In this document: piece after piece, positions 31,307 to 46,300 of the stretch
Layout of the letters: each line of letters begins with the position of its first letter
How positions within the stretch are numbered: position 1 is the first letter of the stretch
Source of the DNA: Cyclina sinensis
Taxonomy: Eukaryota; Mollusca; Bivalvia; Venerida; Veneridae
NCBI GenBank assembly: GCA_012932295.1
Contig: JAAONU010000013.1
Span: 1,906,603 to 1,970,602 of the forward strand
Reading direction: 5' to 3'
Length of the DNA stretch: 64,000 nt
Notes under the pieces: model-generated
What the model was told of the DNA's origin: nothing
Databases searched by the model: none
What the model saw: the letters and a program-made list of their open reading frames with translations, nothing else
Program-made: the position numbers and the translations under genes

Positions 31307-34300
31307 CTAGAAACAGAAAGGAAAAATACTGTTTGTTCTTTTTAAGACTAGAACTTTGCAAGTCAGACAGCATACCAGTTATTTCACTTTTTTTCTATGG
31401 AACGGGGAATTTATAGGCTTCGGACAAGAATCAAGTATGAAAAATTACAAAGCGCAATAACTCAAAAATTATTTGAAAGAGTTATGGTTCTTGGACACTG
31501 CATCTCTCCACAGTGAGATCTATTCAAATATGAACTTTCAAGTTAATTTTAATACCTTTCAAGTTATGCCCCGGACAAGAATTAAGTATGAAAAATTACA
31601 AAGGGCAATTAAGTCAAAAATTATGCAAAAGAGAGTTATGGTTCTTTGGCACTGCACCTCTCCATAATTAGATCTATTCACCTATGAAGTTTTCAAGTTG
31701 ACACCTCCAGTACTTTTAGAGTTATGCCCCGGACAAGCAAAATGGGACGCCGCTGCCGACACAGCAAGTAACACCTATGTGTCCACTGACTATAGTCAGG
31801 CAACACAAAAAACAAAAAAGAGGGTCATGACAGCCCTGGATTGCTTACCTGAGTACTTTGGCTGAGGGTCTGCTGTTAAGCAAACATCAGATGCATCATT
31901 ACATTTTCTAATTGAAGATTTTCAAAGATCTCATATTTTATACAAATAAAACCCATGGGGCAGAGGAACTTTCAAGAAAGCAGCTTGTAAGGAGATATCA
32001 ATTGAAGCAAAATATTGATGAAAATCTATTTTTAGCTCATTTTGTTCAATGAAGCATAACTATCTTAGCAATTCTAAGTGAGGCCTATGTAATGAACATT
32101 TGTGGAATTTGGTGGAAAATCACCTTGCTGTTTTTATGAAGATGTTTGAATTTTTTTCTAGTTTTTGTAGCCCTTATGTGCTATGGAGTGGAATAGTTTG
32201 AGCAATTTTAGAAAAGGGCAACACAAGGAACATTACTGTAAAGTTTAAAACAAAATGGCTTAGCAGTTTGAGTGGAGATGAAGCTATGAAGCTGAACCTT
32301 TTCAGCAATTTAAATAGAGAGCTATGAGAACAACATTTTTGTAAAATTTGGTGGGAAATCACATTGCTGTTAAGGAGGAGATGTTGTTTGAAGTTTTTTT
32401 CTATTTTTAGCTTTTGCAGCCCTTATGTGCAATGGAGCAGCACGGATGGAACAATTTTAGGGAAGGGCAATATAAGGATCATTTCTCTCATGTTTGGTTT
32501 AAAATGGCTTAGCAGTTCGAGAGGAGAAGTTATTTGAAGCCAAATATTGATGAAAACCTATTTTTAGCTCTAGTGGCCACTTTGTTCGATGGAGTGGAAC
32601 CATCTTAGCAATTTTAATAGAGGGCTACGCAAAAATCATTTTCATGAAATTTGATGGAAAATTATCTTGAGGAGGAGATGCTGTTTCAATTTTTTTTCTA
32701 TTTTTAGCATTTTTTAACACTGCACTTCCTCTCACTAGTCTCTGTAACTGAGTGAAGACATGAGATATTGTTGATACTTTAGAAGTTATACTCCAGACAA
32801 GCATTATTTAACTTTTGTAATTATCATTAAGGGAGATAATTAAAAAATTAAGCAAGGTAGAATTAAGGTTTATAAACACTGCATTTCCTCTCACTGTTCT
32901 CTATCACTGTGTGAAGTTTTAATAAAATTCCTTAAATAGTTTTGAAGTCATTCTCCAGAAAAGCATAATTACTATAAAGGGAGATAATTCATAAACTAAG
33001 TAATGTAGGGTTATGGTTCTTTGACACTACACTTCTTCTCACTAGTCTCTATAACTGTCTGGAGTTTCAATGAGATATCGTTGATAGTTTAGAAGCTGTA
33101 CTCCGAACAAGCATTATAAAACATTGCAAGTATCATTAAGGATGATAATTAAAAAATTAAGCAAGATAGACATATGGTTATTGAACAGTGCACTTTCACT
33201 CAATCAAATTCCTTCAATACTTTTCAAATTAGTATCTTGACAAGCATTATTAAGTATTATAAGGGGATATAATTCAAAAACTAAGTTAGAGTTATGATTC
33301 TTTGACACTGCACTTCCTCTGACTAGCCTCTATAACTGTGTGAAGTTTCAAAGAGATATCATGGACAATTTAGGTGTTATATTCCGGACATGCATTATTA
33401 ACTTAAGGGAGATAATTCAAAAATTATGCAAGGTAGAATTATGATTCTTGGACAATGCACTTCCTCCCTCTGGTCTCGATCAATGTGTTTCAATCAAATT
33501 CCTTCAACACTTTTCAAGTTATTCTCCGGACAAGAGTGTGACGGACAGATAGATGGAAGGACAGACGGATGGATAGACAAGGCTGTGACTATTTGCTCTC
33601 CCTTCGGAGAGCAAAAAAATACTGGAGCTCAGACTGTAGAACTAACCTTGAGCCAGCTCTAAAATGTGATCTTAATACAAAATGACTAAACTTACAGAAC
33701 GGTTAAGCTGTCTTTATTTCCTCTAAATTTTCTATTCATTTTTAAACTAGATGGGTGTTCGGTGGAACACTTGTGTCACCCTTGTGAGAATAACTAAAAA
33801 GGTAAACAAGAGCCTGCTGGAAAAGACAGCATGCTAGTCAAAGTACAACAATACCTGGGGAGTGGAGGGCGGACTGGTTTGGTGATAGGATGGGGAGTTA
33901 AGTACCTATGTATTATAAAAAAAAAAAAAATTGGGCCCGGGGGAATTGAGGGTGGATGGGGAGTCAAGTACCTATGTATTAAAATTAAAAAAAAAAAAAA
34001 AAATGGGTGGGGGGTGACTCTTTTTGGGGGGGGGGGGGTTTGAGGGTGGATGGGGAGTCAAGTACCTATGTATTTTAAAAAAAATTAAAAATAAAATAAA
34101 AGGGGCCTGGGGGGGGGAGGGGGTTTGACTGGTTGGGAGGGGGGGTGGGGTTATGGTAGGATGGGGAGTAATGTACCTATGTTTTAAAATTTAAAAAAAA
34201 TTGGGCCCAGTGGGTGGGGTGGGGGGCTGACTGGTTGGGGGGGGGGGGGCCCATGCAGAGGGGACGGTTGGGGGGGGGAGTACTTACCCATCTCATGTCA

Positions 34301-37300
34301 GTTAATATTTTATTTCTAGGCTTAAGAAGTTTTTTTCCTATATATAAGTATAAGCAAAATCAAGTGACCCCTGGGGGTGGGGTTAAATGTGACCCCAGGG
34401 ACATGGGTACCAATAATCTTTGCAGGGGTCTTGCTGGTGATCAAGTATTCCAAGTTTGAATGGAATATCCTTGACACTTTTTGAGACATGGACATAAAGA
34501 AAAAGGTTAACAAAGAAATTTTAACTTGAAAAAGGGGCATAACATTGCAAAAATAAATTTGAGGGTTATCTGCCCTTGAGAAATGGTGTTGTCTTAAGTG
34601 ATACAATTGTAAGCATAACAACTGGAAAGTTTGATAAAGAAACATTAAGAAATGGCATAGTTATAGCCAATGTTAAGTTTTCATGACAAAATCCAAATAC
34701 AAAAAGGGGCATAACTCTGTCAATTGTGACCTTGACCTACACATTTTGGCATCATCATGACCCTGTTGTTGTAAGCAATATAATTTGAAAGTTTGATGTT
34801 GAAATGTTAAGAAATGGCAAAGTTATTCCCAACGTTAAGTTTTCATGACAAATCCATGTATAAAAAGGGGCATAACTCTGTCAAATGTGACCTTGACCTA
34901 GAAATTTTGGCATCAACCCGACCCTGTTGTCATAAGCAATACAATTTGAAAGTTTGATAAGATAATGTTTAGAAATGGCAAAGTTATAGCCAACGTTAAG
35001 TTTTCGTGACGGACCGACGGTCTAAGCGATCCCTATGTATCGCCTTTTCTTCGAAAGGGCGACACAAAAACTCATACATGGAGAAAAAAATTCTGTCTTA
35101 CACATCTTGGTATAAAGTATGGTGAGTCAGTCTCTAGCAGGAGTTTGGTTATGGGCAGGTTACGAGCCAGGTCATGAGTTGGTTTGGCTGTCTTGTATGT
35201 GACAAGGGGAGTAACTCCGATAAACAGATTGGGAAAAGCATCAATCCACAATTTTGCATGATCATAGCTGTTGGTAAAACAGTGACAATGTATCTTCCAT
35301 TTTGGTGGAACCATCTGTCAAAATAAGATTACAGATATAATTTAAAACAGGGCCATGATGGCCCTAAACTGCTCCCAGCAATATAAGATGACAGATATCA
35401 CCAATGATTAAAAAATTCTTGATGCTATAAAGTTCTTTTTCTTGGAGAAAATGGGAAACTTCACACAAACATCCAGTAATTTGAAGAGTATACAAAAATC
35501 CAGGAGAAAATGTTTGCATGCTGACATCTGAAGTGTCGCGTTTCTCATTTTGTTTTATCACCAGCATGAATCGTTCCGTCTACTCTTTCTGAATATTTTT
35601 CTTATGTTAATCAGTCTGTGTAATCATTGCGAAATAGTAACTGTTTTATAAAAACCGACATATGCTTGGGAAGGGAGCTTTCACACCATTAGTCAGATTT
35701 AAGAGTACACTGATTCATTTTGTACATTCTGTTCAATCTCTTGCAACAATATTTCAAGCGGTATTGGCAGTTTACCACGCTATCTTACTGACAAGAAGAT
35801 ACCCATGTTGTATATGAAGCTCACAAGTATGAAGTTAACAAGAACAGTCCCTTACAATATGAGGTGAACTATATGTTTGTTTGTTAACTGTTATTACCTC
35901 TTTCATGATTTCAAGACAGTCCTCCTCTGCCTGTCTACAATGTATGACAAGAACTTTGGCCATCTCAATTGCTATCTTCAACTGACGACGGAACACCTGC
36001 TTCTGTACTTCAGCATGCTGGTAAAATCTACAAACACATTATCTCTTACCTAAGTTCTATAGGGATAAGTTTTTAAGTGGAAATGAAAAATCTAATCTTG
36101 GTAACAGTGAGTGCTGCCTTTGCCCAGATGACCAAAAAAGCAATCCTTAGAAAGGTCTTACTATAAGCTATCAAGGGAAGGTATCAACTGACCAAGTTTG
36201 AGTACAATTTGTTAATTGTATTGAAAGAAAATGAGTGGAAACCATTAAGTCTGACACAGGTCACCAGCCCTAACAATGATAACATCATTCTAATAAATAC
36301 ATGATTTAATAATCAGACACTTCTTTATTTTGTTGGAAATAAATATTTTATAGTGTTATAAAAATCCAAAATGCTCTTTTTTTTTTTGGTCACCCAAAAA
36401 CATTTGATGCAGTTAAGACTTAATCTTTTATCTATATTTATCTTCTTTTCTATATCTTTGTGCATACTTTATTAATTTTATATATATATACATATCAGGG
36501 CTCCTAAAATTTTGAAATCTCAATCGGTCCGAGACCTCGACCCCCCACCCGAGACCAAGAACCAACAAAAAAAATTGAAACGATTTAAGGGCAAAGAACA
36601 ATTTGAGTTATGATAGTGTTGAGTCGCGAAAATATGTGTTTTTCAAAGCGAAAGTAGAATTAGAGCTAGTTTTACAACGTCAAACTAGTCACTGATATTT
36701 CAAAGTGTGCTTTGTGCTGCAGCTAGCCACTACAATTACTATTAAGCCCTTAATGAAATTAAGCAGACGACAGTTATCACCTATTTCGATGCAAACTCCG
36801 CGCACCGGTTACACTACGATCAATCCTGTAAGGGGAGATCACTGCGTGGGAGATTGCTTTAACTGTTTTCTGTACTGATCAGGGGAAGTAACCGCTGCGG
36901 CGAGTTTGATTTTGATTAAATTATATTTTACAGTTTGAGCCGGTCAACTTTAATGTCCACCCGCTTAGCTCAATAGGTAGAGCACTGGATTAGTAATCCA
37001 TCGGTCGTTGTTTCGACCCCTGGGCAGGGCAAAAATTTCTCCGTGACAATTGTTCTCAGACATTGTGTCTTATGTTCATTTGTCTCTCACCGCTGATTCA
37101 AAGTAGATCATGTGGGAACAGTAGTCAGTCACTTGCGGAGAAATTGGCAATTACTGGTTAGTTATCCAGGAAAACCGGTTAGGTGAACTGATCGCCGAGA
37201 TATAACAAATGTTGAAATCGGCGTTTAACCCCAAAACAAACAAAATCAACTTTAATCGATTGGCCGGCTGCAAATCAAGCACACTTTTACTTGTTTACAA

Positions 37301-40300
37301 GTTAATTGGCGATAATTGCCGCGGGCAACAGTGACAGTTTTATGGTTTTATGATAGGTGTGAAGTACCGGATTAGCGATCAATTGAGGTTTTGGTGTGAG
37401 ATTTTGACTGTTTTATGAAAAGTTAGACAGATTTTTTTGGGGGGGGGGAAATTATCTGGACCGATTTTTTAAGGACTTTTGGCCATCGAAATCGGTCCAT
37501 AGAGATAAAATTTGGTTAAAACCGACAAATTTTCGTTTTTCAGGAGCCCTGATACATATATTTACATCAGTTTGAATTAGCCTTTTTTCTATTCTAATTC
37601 AGACCAATTCTTAGGAAGTAAGGTAATAGAACACTAAATTGTTATAAACATTGCCAGTTTTATCCCATAATACTTTAAAGCAGCTCGTTCACAGCTGAAC
37701 TGTTGAATCTAAAAAAGTTATTTTCTACTCTCCCTCGATACTGTTGGTGAAGTCTTTGTTTTTTGTCCAAAAAATTCAGTTTGCGTAGGGAACATTGCAT
37801 GGGAAAACGCATTTTTCAAAAAAATCACCTACTCTGGGAATTCCGCTTAAATATAGAATATGGTACCCCCCAACCAGGTGTTTGCTGTATCATGTGAAAC
37901 GTTTGGCAACATGGCGTCTTCACCAATCCCACCACAAGCATTCATTTCCTGGATAAATGTTCTGAACCACTATATAACCATTAACCCACATAAAGTATGA
38001 AAATTCACAAGAATGAATCCGAGGGTCACTGTATTTCAAACAAATTTTCTGTCATCTAAGCTGACAGATGCAATGTAACTCTTATTGTCTCTGATAGTTG
38101 AATTTTTTTCCTAAATATAGCACTCAAAAACACCATTCACCGCAACTCTGATTTCTCTCAAATGAATTTCATCGCTAGTTTACGAAACTTTTCTTGAAAC
38201 CACTTCTGGTCTCTTACACAATAAAAAGAAATTAGATATTAAATTGTTGCACAACCTCAATCTTAACATCTCAATCCTCAGATTTATTGTAAAAATTACA
38301 TGAAGTCTTTAGTGGCCTTTATATGTTTTTGTAATGGATCCTGCAGATGAACTCAAATCAGCTGATATAGCTGATTTCAATATTATGGCAACAAGTACAA
38401 TTTATATCATGTCTTAAGTAAAGTAAAGTGACACTAAGATTCATTCTTGTGAACTTTCCTACCTTGTTTTGGTTATTATAGTGGTTCGAGGCATTTATCC
38501 ATGAAATGAATGCCAGTGGGTTTTGGTCCAATATTCAAACACGGATAAAATGTGAGCACATGCACAAAGAGTGAATGTTATCTGTCAGGTGACGGCAAAC
38601 AAAAATAGAAATTCAAAATAGAAGTTTTGTATCGTTCTTAAGTTACAGCCTATGATGGAGAAACTACCCATTTTTTAACAACCATGAAATGTTGCATTGG
38701 GTGACAATGTGTCTGTAAACAGGTATTGACAGATGTAATACACACAGATAGTTAAAATCAAATTCTTAGTCAATGGATCAGTGTAACTTACGTCCCGGAA
38801 TAATCCAGTCCTATTTCTCCAAGGGCTATACATTTTATGTGGCGCAGACATTTCTTCAGGCCTAACTCTGCTGCCGCTGTAAACTCTGTTGCCATCTTTG
38901 GGTGGCAACCCATAGCTATCCATACATTTGGTTCTTTAGCCACATCCAACCACAGACCACCTTAATACAGGAAAATTACCACATAACAAAATTATATCAG
39001 AATATTCACTGGTTTTTATATCTAATCAGATAAAAATACTTTTACTCGAAAGCTTAGTCTAGCATTTTTTCTTCTTGCTATGTTTTCATTGGTAATTTGA
39101 ACTGTAACCTTGTAACATTTCGTAAGTGAATACAAAGAAAACATGAGCCATTTTAGATATGGCCATCCCCTGCCGGTTATGTTGCCAATGAAAAACTGGA
39201 GTGTAAGCCAATTGTTGCATGTGACAGTGGATAGCAGAAGCACAATTTCAGTGATGCAAATAAAGGTGTCATTAAAGATATTTCACATGGAAGAATAATT
39301 AGTGTGAGGGAAATTGAAAGAAACAGGTTGTACAATCTATTGTTGCGAGGTTTTAAATAAGTGTGGTGGACAATACCCAGGTGCGAAAGTTCACATGCTG
39401 ACAACTATTCTTAGAAAGTTTCATGATTCAAGCAGTTACACATTTGGATTTACATGTGACACAAGTCTGAAAATGCTGTTTTTTGCTTAATCAGGGGACA
39501 TAGATCTGCCAATCTCCAATAAATATGTGTCAAAATACCCAGGTGCCCATGCTGACAACTATTCTCAGAAAGTTTAAACTTAGTTTAAGAAATGTTCTTC
39601 ACAACTACAAGCAGAAATTTTATAAGTGTAAACAATTTTTTTTAATGCATCCTCGAACCGTGAGTCAGTCACTTTCAAAAGCATTGTAGTCGAACATGTC
39701 ACAGACAGTCCATTACCAAATCTCTTCCATCTATAAGTGGGGAATACTAAAACATTACAGGGAGGAAACTGTTTTAAAGAGTAGACAGTGGTGCTAGTCA
39801 TATGACTCAAATATAACTGTGTCTACTTACCTGAGGGCGTGAATGAATCTGGATTACAGAACACAGCAACACAACCTTCAAACATGTCAGGAAAAGTCTC
39901 AGAATGTTTCTCCATATAACCCTTAAAGCTTCCCTTAAATCCTTCACGTGAAAAAATGAAATCAAGGTGACAGTGCGTGTCAATATACTTCACACCAAAG
40001 TTATGGAACACCTTAAAATTGGTCCTCCAATCACTGCGGATGGATGCAGTCTCACTATCAGTCTCGGAGGGAGAATTTAAACCTGAAGCTCCTGCTGGAG
40101 AAAAAGAGTATCTCCTAAAAGGACTGGAAGGTTGCCAACTTCTACGTCGAATTGTGCCTGAATTTCCTTCTCTTTTCTGATTTTCTTGACTTTTTCCAGT
40201 CAAGGCAGAGTTGTTTGCTGGTGTATACATACTCCAAAATGGACTGTTTGGAAATGGTGGCAGGGGTGGCAAAGGAGATAACTCTTTTTTTGGATCTGAA

Positions 40301-43300
40301 CCAAGTGGAGGAAACTCCTGTTTCATTGCATTCATGCTAATACTGTCTATATTCTCGCTAGAACCACTCCTCAGACTTTCTGTTTCAGCAATGATTTCTG
40401 ACAGTGACCTGGTTTTCTTCAGATCTTTCTGTTTCTTTGGAGTGATTTCCTTCACCTTACGGTGACTGTGCAATTTGTCCGATGTAAAGGACTTCAGGCT
40501 TTTCTGCTTCAGTTTCTTTGATTGTCCGCGGCTAAACTTGACAGCTGTCTTTCCACTCTGATGGATACCAGTCTCCCTGTCTGCTGAATCCACTGATGAC
40601 GTGTCATCATCAGTATCTGTTTTCTGCTTCTTCGGTAACGGCTTTACAGGCTGACTGCATTGAGACAAATGACTCTCCCCAGCAGGTTTACTTAAAATGT
40701 TTGTGTCAAATGGTTCTATGTCTGTTGAGCTTTCATCGCCTGAATCAAGCCCATAATCAACAAGTTTAAGGGGATTTCTCTGTTTTGGAGGGGATCCAGA
40801 CTTTTTTGTCTCTTCAGTGCGGTCATTTATCTCATGTACTTTAAATCCATGTAAACTTTGAGAATAGAAATATGGAGCAGATTGTGACCTTCGTAAGAGA
40901 GAAGGTTCTTTTTCAACTTCATTAAGGTTACTATCTGGATACTGATTGTACATATGAGGCATATCTTCCCAAACTGCTCTTGGTCTTAAAGGAAAATGAG
41001 TTCCCTGCATCTGGTAAACTGGTGGTGGAGGCCATTGCCTGAGAGGTGGTGGGGGAAAAGAATATCGAGGGTCCAGTGGCCTGTGTTCACTGTTTGCCAC
41101 TGGACCAAACAGTGGACGACACATTCCACCTCGATATGGATATGGAAAACTAAAACATTGAGATCTTGGTCTGAAACTCATTCTTGGTCTGTTGGCAACA
41201 TCTGTCTCCACTCTAATATATTTTTGTGACTTCGCAGCTTCATTCATTTGCATGTTTTCACCAAGCAACATTTCATTCACTGGGATCTCAACTCTTTCAA
41301 CCTTATATGAAGTCTCACTACTCACTCTCTTCTCTCGCTTCTTTTTACTTTTTTTCTTTGCTGTGGCTCTTTCAGAGTGACTTTCAAGCATTTTGGAAGG
41401 TTTTATATCAATGTCTTCATCATCCGACTCCAGTGGAGACTGCGTGTTAACACTTATATTGAGGTTTTCATCACCACTGGTGCTGCCTGCATCATCCCCT
41501 TTACCTTTCAGGGCAGACTTGTAACTCCCATGCTGCATAAGAACATTTGGCTTTCTGGCAAGCTCTTTTTTTCCTTCTATTTTTTTCTCATCAGAGTCCA
41601 TTTCCTGTTCTAAGCCCACTAGCTCCTTTCCCTTATCGGATGTTACTGACTCAAAGTTTTCACATTCTTTCTCAGCATGGCTACCTTGTTTTCCTGTCTT
41701 GGTATCTCCTGTAGCATCATATCCATATATCCTCTGCTCAAGCTCTGTTATCTTCATATCCACAGCCGACTTCAGTGAATTCATGAAGTGTTCCTGACTC
41801 TTTTCCGCTTTTGCTATAGCCATGTTAGCATTCTTAAGGTGATCCACGCCATCACTTAAACACCCGGGCAAACTGGAATATCCATTTTCCATAAAAGATA
41901 CTGAAGAATCACCTTTTAACACATACTGATCACCTTGGTCACTGGAATTGGTTCCTTTATTACTAGAAGCTTGCACTGAAGTCTGTAGACCTTTTCGAAG
42001 CTTCTCTTGTTCTATACGGCTCCTCAAAGATGGAGTTGGAAAGGAGATTTTATACTCTGTGTTACTTTCATACTGTGTATTGAAATCTACCTCCTCACAG
42101 TTGTTGTTATCATCTTTTGTCACAGTGTGTTGACCCTGAACTTTCTTCATACCTGAAAACAAAAGAAACTAGAGCTATCACTGAATGTGATTAATACCCC
42201 CACTGATGTCATTGATGGAGACAGGAATTACTTTTGTGACAAAAGGAAACATGTAAAATGAAATTATCTCTAGTGAAAAGAAAGACAACATTGTAAATAT
42301 AATTGTATCAAGTAAGATTTTAAATCATCAAAACAAGTTTGAAACTGGTAAAATGAAAAGAAACCAAAACTATGTAAACATTTAGTGGTCTGTGCCCAAA
42401 TTTAAAAGCAACCTGTATTTAATGATGTTACATTTGAGTACAAAATATTATTACAATCCATTGACTCCTTAAAGAGTTAACATCTGGAAACCATCTCTTA
42501 GCAAAATAACAGATGAAAACTAAAAGGGGTTTTTGTCACAAAAACATGTCTCCCATATACATGTATGTACTCTAAGGATGGAACAGCAGCATGTCTTTTG
42601 GAATGCAGTTGTAGTTGGTTTTAACAGATTTAATAGATGTAGGGGAAGCTGAAAAGTGATGTGGAAATGAGGAAATACTTCATCTTTTTACAATAAGAAA
42701 GTAAATATAATGGTTACCTAGTGACAACTAGTGTTGAAGTAGAAGTAGTTTAAGCTATCAAACATAGATGAAATTTGATCTATCAGTTGTTCATAGAGGC
42801 TCTGTGTTGTTGTTGATCCCAATGTTTGCATATATAATTGCATGATAGCTGTAATAAGTTGGCAAAGTTCCAGATTGTACAACTGCAAGGTTTTTCACAT
42901 ATATGTGATCAATCAGCATTTGTCTAATTGTAGTGCAAGTTGTTATAAGTTGATTGAAGTTAGTCATTATTTGTTCAAGTTCATTAGCTGACACTGGTGC
43001 ATTAAAGTCACTGAGAACAATTGTTTGAGGTGTTGGTAAATTGTTAAGAATCAAACTGAGCTGTTCAAAGAAATAATGCAGGTGAAGTTGTGGAGGTTTA
43101 TAAACATTCAATACTGATATAGACGGAGATGTTATATGAACACCAACACATTCAATATCTGCCATAGAAGTATCAATGCCCATAAAATCAAAGTCTTGGT
43201 GGACAAAGATGCCAACACCTCCTCTTGGAGACTGGTTGTTTTGGTGTGTTGGCCTATGAGTGAACACAGCTTGGTATTGTGTATTGTGGGGGGGGGGGGG

Positions 43301-46300
43301 GGGGGGGGGGGGGGGTTGAACAATCTTAGTAGCATTTGTCAACATTTCTTGAAGGGCTATAATATCAGTCTTGTGGAAAAATAATTGTTTTTAATGTCAT
43401 GAAAATGGGGGAAAAAAGTGAAAGCCGGACAAAGTTTTTTTTTATTTTTAGCTCTGGTGGCCACTTTGTGAAGCGAAGCAGAACGTGCCAACGATATGCA
43501 CAACAAGGTTGGTACTGGTTTCGTCAAAATCCCACCAGCAGTTTAACCTGTGAAAGCCGGACAAGGTTTTTTTAGCTCTTGTGGCCATTTTTGCAGTGAA
43601 GCAGAATGTGCTGGAAAAATGCATAACAAGGAATGGTACTGATCACTCCTGTGAAGTATCGTTGAAATTCCACCAGTGGTTTGACCTGTGGAAGATTGAC
43701 AAGGTTTTTCTATTTTTAGCTCTGGTGGCAACTTAGTGCAGCGAATCAGAACATGCTGGTGACAAAAATAACAAGGGATGGTACTGATCACTCCTGTGAA
43801 ATTTTCACTAAATCCCCCCAGCAGTTTGACCTGTGAAAGCCGGACAAGGTTTTTCTATTGTTATCTCTGGTGGCCATTTTGAGCAGCAAAGCGGAACGTG
43901 CCAGCGATATGCACAACTAGGGTTGGTACTGATCACTCCTGTGAAGTTTCATTGAAATCCCTCCAGCAGTTTGACCTGGAAAGCCGGACAAGCTTAATGC
44001 AGACGGAAGGACAGACGGATGGCGAAGGCAAAAACAATGTCTCCCAAAGGTTTTTCTATTTAATAAAAAATAATAAAAAAGAATTTTGGGGGGGTGGGGA
44101 GGTTCATCCAGGCAGGGGGGGTGGAGTTAAGTTAATTTGAGGGTTATCTGCCCTTGAGAATTGGTGGTGCATTTTGATAGTGAACATGTATTCTTAATTA
44201 GAAGATAGTTTCTGAGAAATGGACCTTAACAAAAAGGTTAACCAATGCCGATGCTGACGCCAACGAGAGGGTCATGACAACAGCTCCACATTTCTTCTTC
44301 AAAAAAGGAGCCCATGACTCCTTAAAGAGTTATCATCTGGAAACCATTACTTCGCAAAACTGAAGATGAAAGGGGACCATAACTCTGTAAAAATTTAGTG
44401 GTCTGAACACAAATTTGAACTTGACCTGTATTTTGTGATGTAATACAGGTGTACTAAAAATTATTACAATCCAATGACTCCTTAAAGAGTTATCATCTGG
44501 AAACCCTTTCTTGAAAAACTGAAGATGAAAAGGGGCTATAACTCTGTAAAAATTTAGTGGTCTGAACCGAAATTGGAACTTGACCTGTATTTTATGAGAA
44601 CATTTTAGGAAATACAATTTGTTCAAATATGTGCTAAATTTTCTCTCTCACTTAAAAGAAGACAAATAAGAACTTAGTCTAGAATCTGACAAACTATATT
44701 TCATACAACTAGACCAGCCAAAATTGAAGTAAAAATATTTTTCAAGGAAAGAAAACTTCAGTTCAATAGTGATGAAAGCAAGAACTGCACCAACAGAAGT
44801 CATATCAATAACAATCTCAAGAATTTTTAGGGACAGTGGTAATGAAAATAGCTTCAAACTGCACCTTTTTAGTCAGTAAGGAAATCCCAATATCTAGGGG
44901 AGCATTTCTGTAACCTGCAATTACTATATGGCAAAAGATAATGCAAAACCCTCTGCCAATGTCAAATTACTGTATGTTAATCATACCTGTTTTTCCTTTT
45001 TGTCTCTGAGTCTTCTCAACTCTTTCAAATCCAGGAGGTGGTTTGATTCTACCTTTACTGGTAATGGCCTTTTCTCCAACTATATCTGATACAACAGGTT
45101 TTCCTGAATGTAGACATTTTATGATACTTCAGTAAGCATATATATTTTTACACATGTTTCTTCAGGAAATTTTTATTAGAAACAGCAATCAATATGTCAA
45201 AATGCCTCATCTATAACAACAAATGCAAAGGTCAGATTCTAGTACAGACATAAATGCCTTTAACAGCACTGTGACAGGAAAAGTATACCATCTTATCTAG
45301 ATTATCTGCAAAAAAATATCCTACCAAAAATTACTTTAAATAGCATATCATTTTCTGCATTAACAGTTCAAGGGAGACAACTCTAAATCAATATATAAAG
45401 ATTCCTTTTACAAACTACCGGTACAGTATTAAGTAAAACCAAATGTACATGAAAATTTCAAACATAATGCAGAAATTATCAATGATACTGTTAAGTTTAT
45501 TCACTTGGTAAAATGTTTAGCCTATTATGCAACTGAAGAGGGCTATAGTTACACAGAAGGAAAAAGGAGCATTTTAACAACCACCAAGACAAACAAGAGC
45601 TGTTAGGGGAGATAGCATGCTTGACTATTTAAGTACAGGATAGTTACCAAAAGTATAACTATTAAAAAATCAATGTTAATAAAGGTTGCACCACATGCAA
45701 AAGGCATAATCTGTTCCCTTAGCACACTTTCCTATCCATTTATATTCAGATTTCCACAAATGATTGAATTTTTTTTTCTTGTCTTTTGAATTTTAGCTTT
45801 TGGGCCCCGAGTTCTTACACAGATCCCATTTTGTGAAAAGTCTGGGATGTGTTTCCAGTTTCACCAGAATTTTTTTAACAAAATTACAAACGATTTTAAG
45901 ATGTAAATTGTGTTGATTCATTATAATTGTTGCTTTCAAAAGTAATCACGACAGAAATATTTAAGTCTTAGAGAAAAGTAAACTTTTTCAATGAAAAACT
46001 GGTACTTATAATCAAATCATGAACACTTATTTTAATCAATCAATTGAATGTTGTAAGTGTGCCATATAAAGAGTCTCCAAGGCACTGTTTTCTATAAATA
46101 TTAAAATACGGCGGGGTCGCGGAAATATATGACAAACGGAACTTATCCGAGATTTTCACTCGCTGCCTTATGTTTAATGAACTAAATATTTAATATTTGC
46201 TGAAATTGGTTTCCTACAATTTGTTAAGCTTGTCTTAAAACTACTTGACCTTTTCTTATAAATAAATCCGAGAATTAAAACAAAAATACCAAAAAGTATT

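Noticed and set aside
31137..31373. Longer open frame (Cys-rich, minus strand) over TATDN2 exon 8
   Set aside because: The other frame matches the TatD C-terminus and splices in phase; this one is a shadow.
36955..37030. Functional tRNA-Thr(AGT) gene
   Set aside because: The anticodon arm is good, but the acceptor and T stems do not pair, and the sequence continues into a SINE body with target duplications.
39977..42133. Plus-strand frames opposite TATDN2 exon 4
   Set aside because: Shadows of a long real exon; no independent splice or family evidence.
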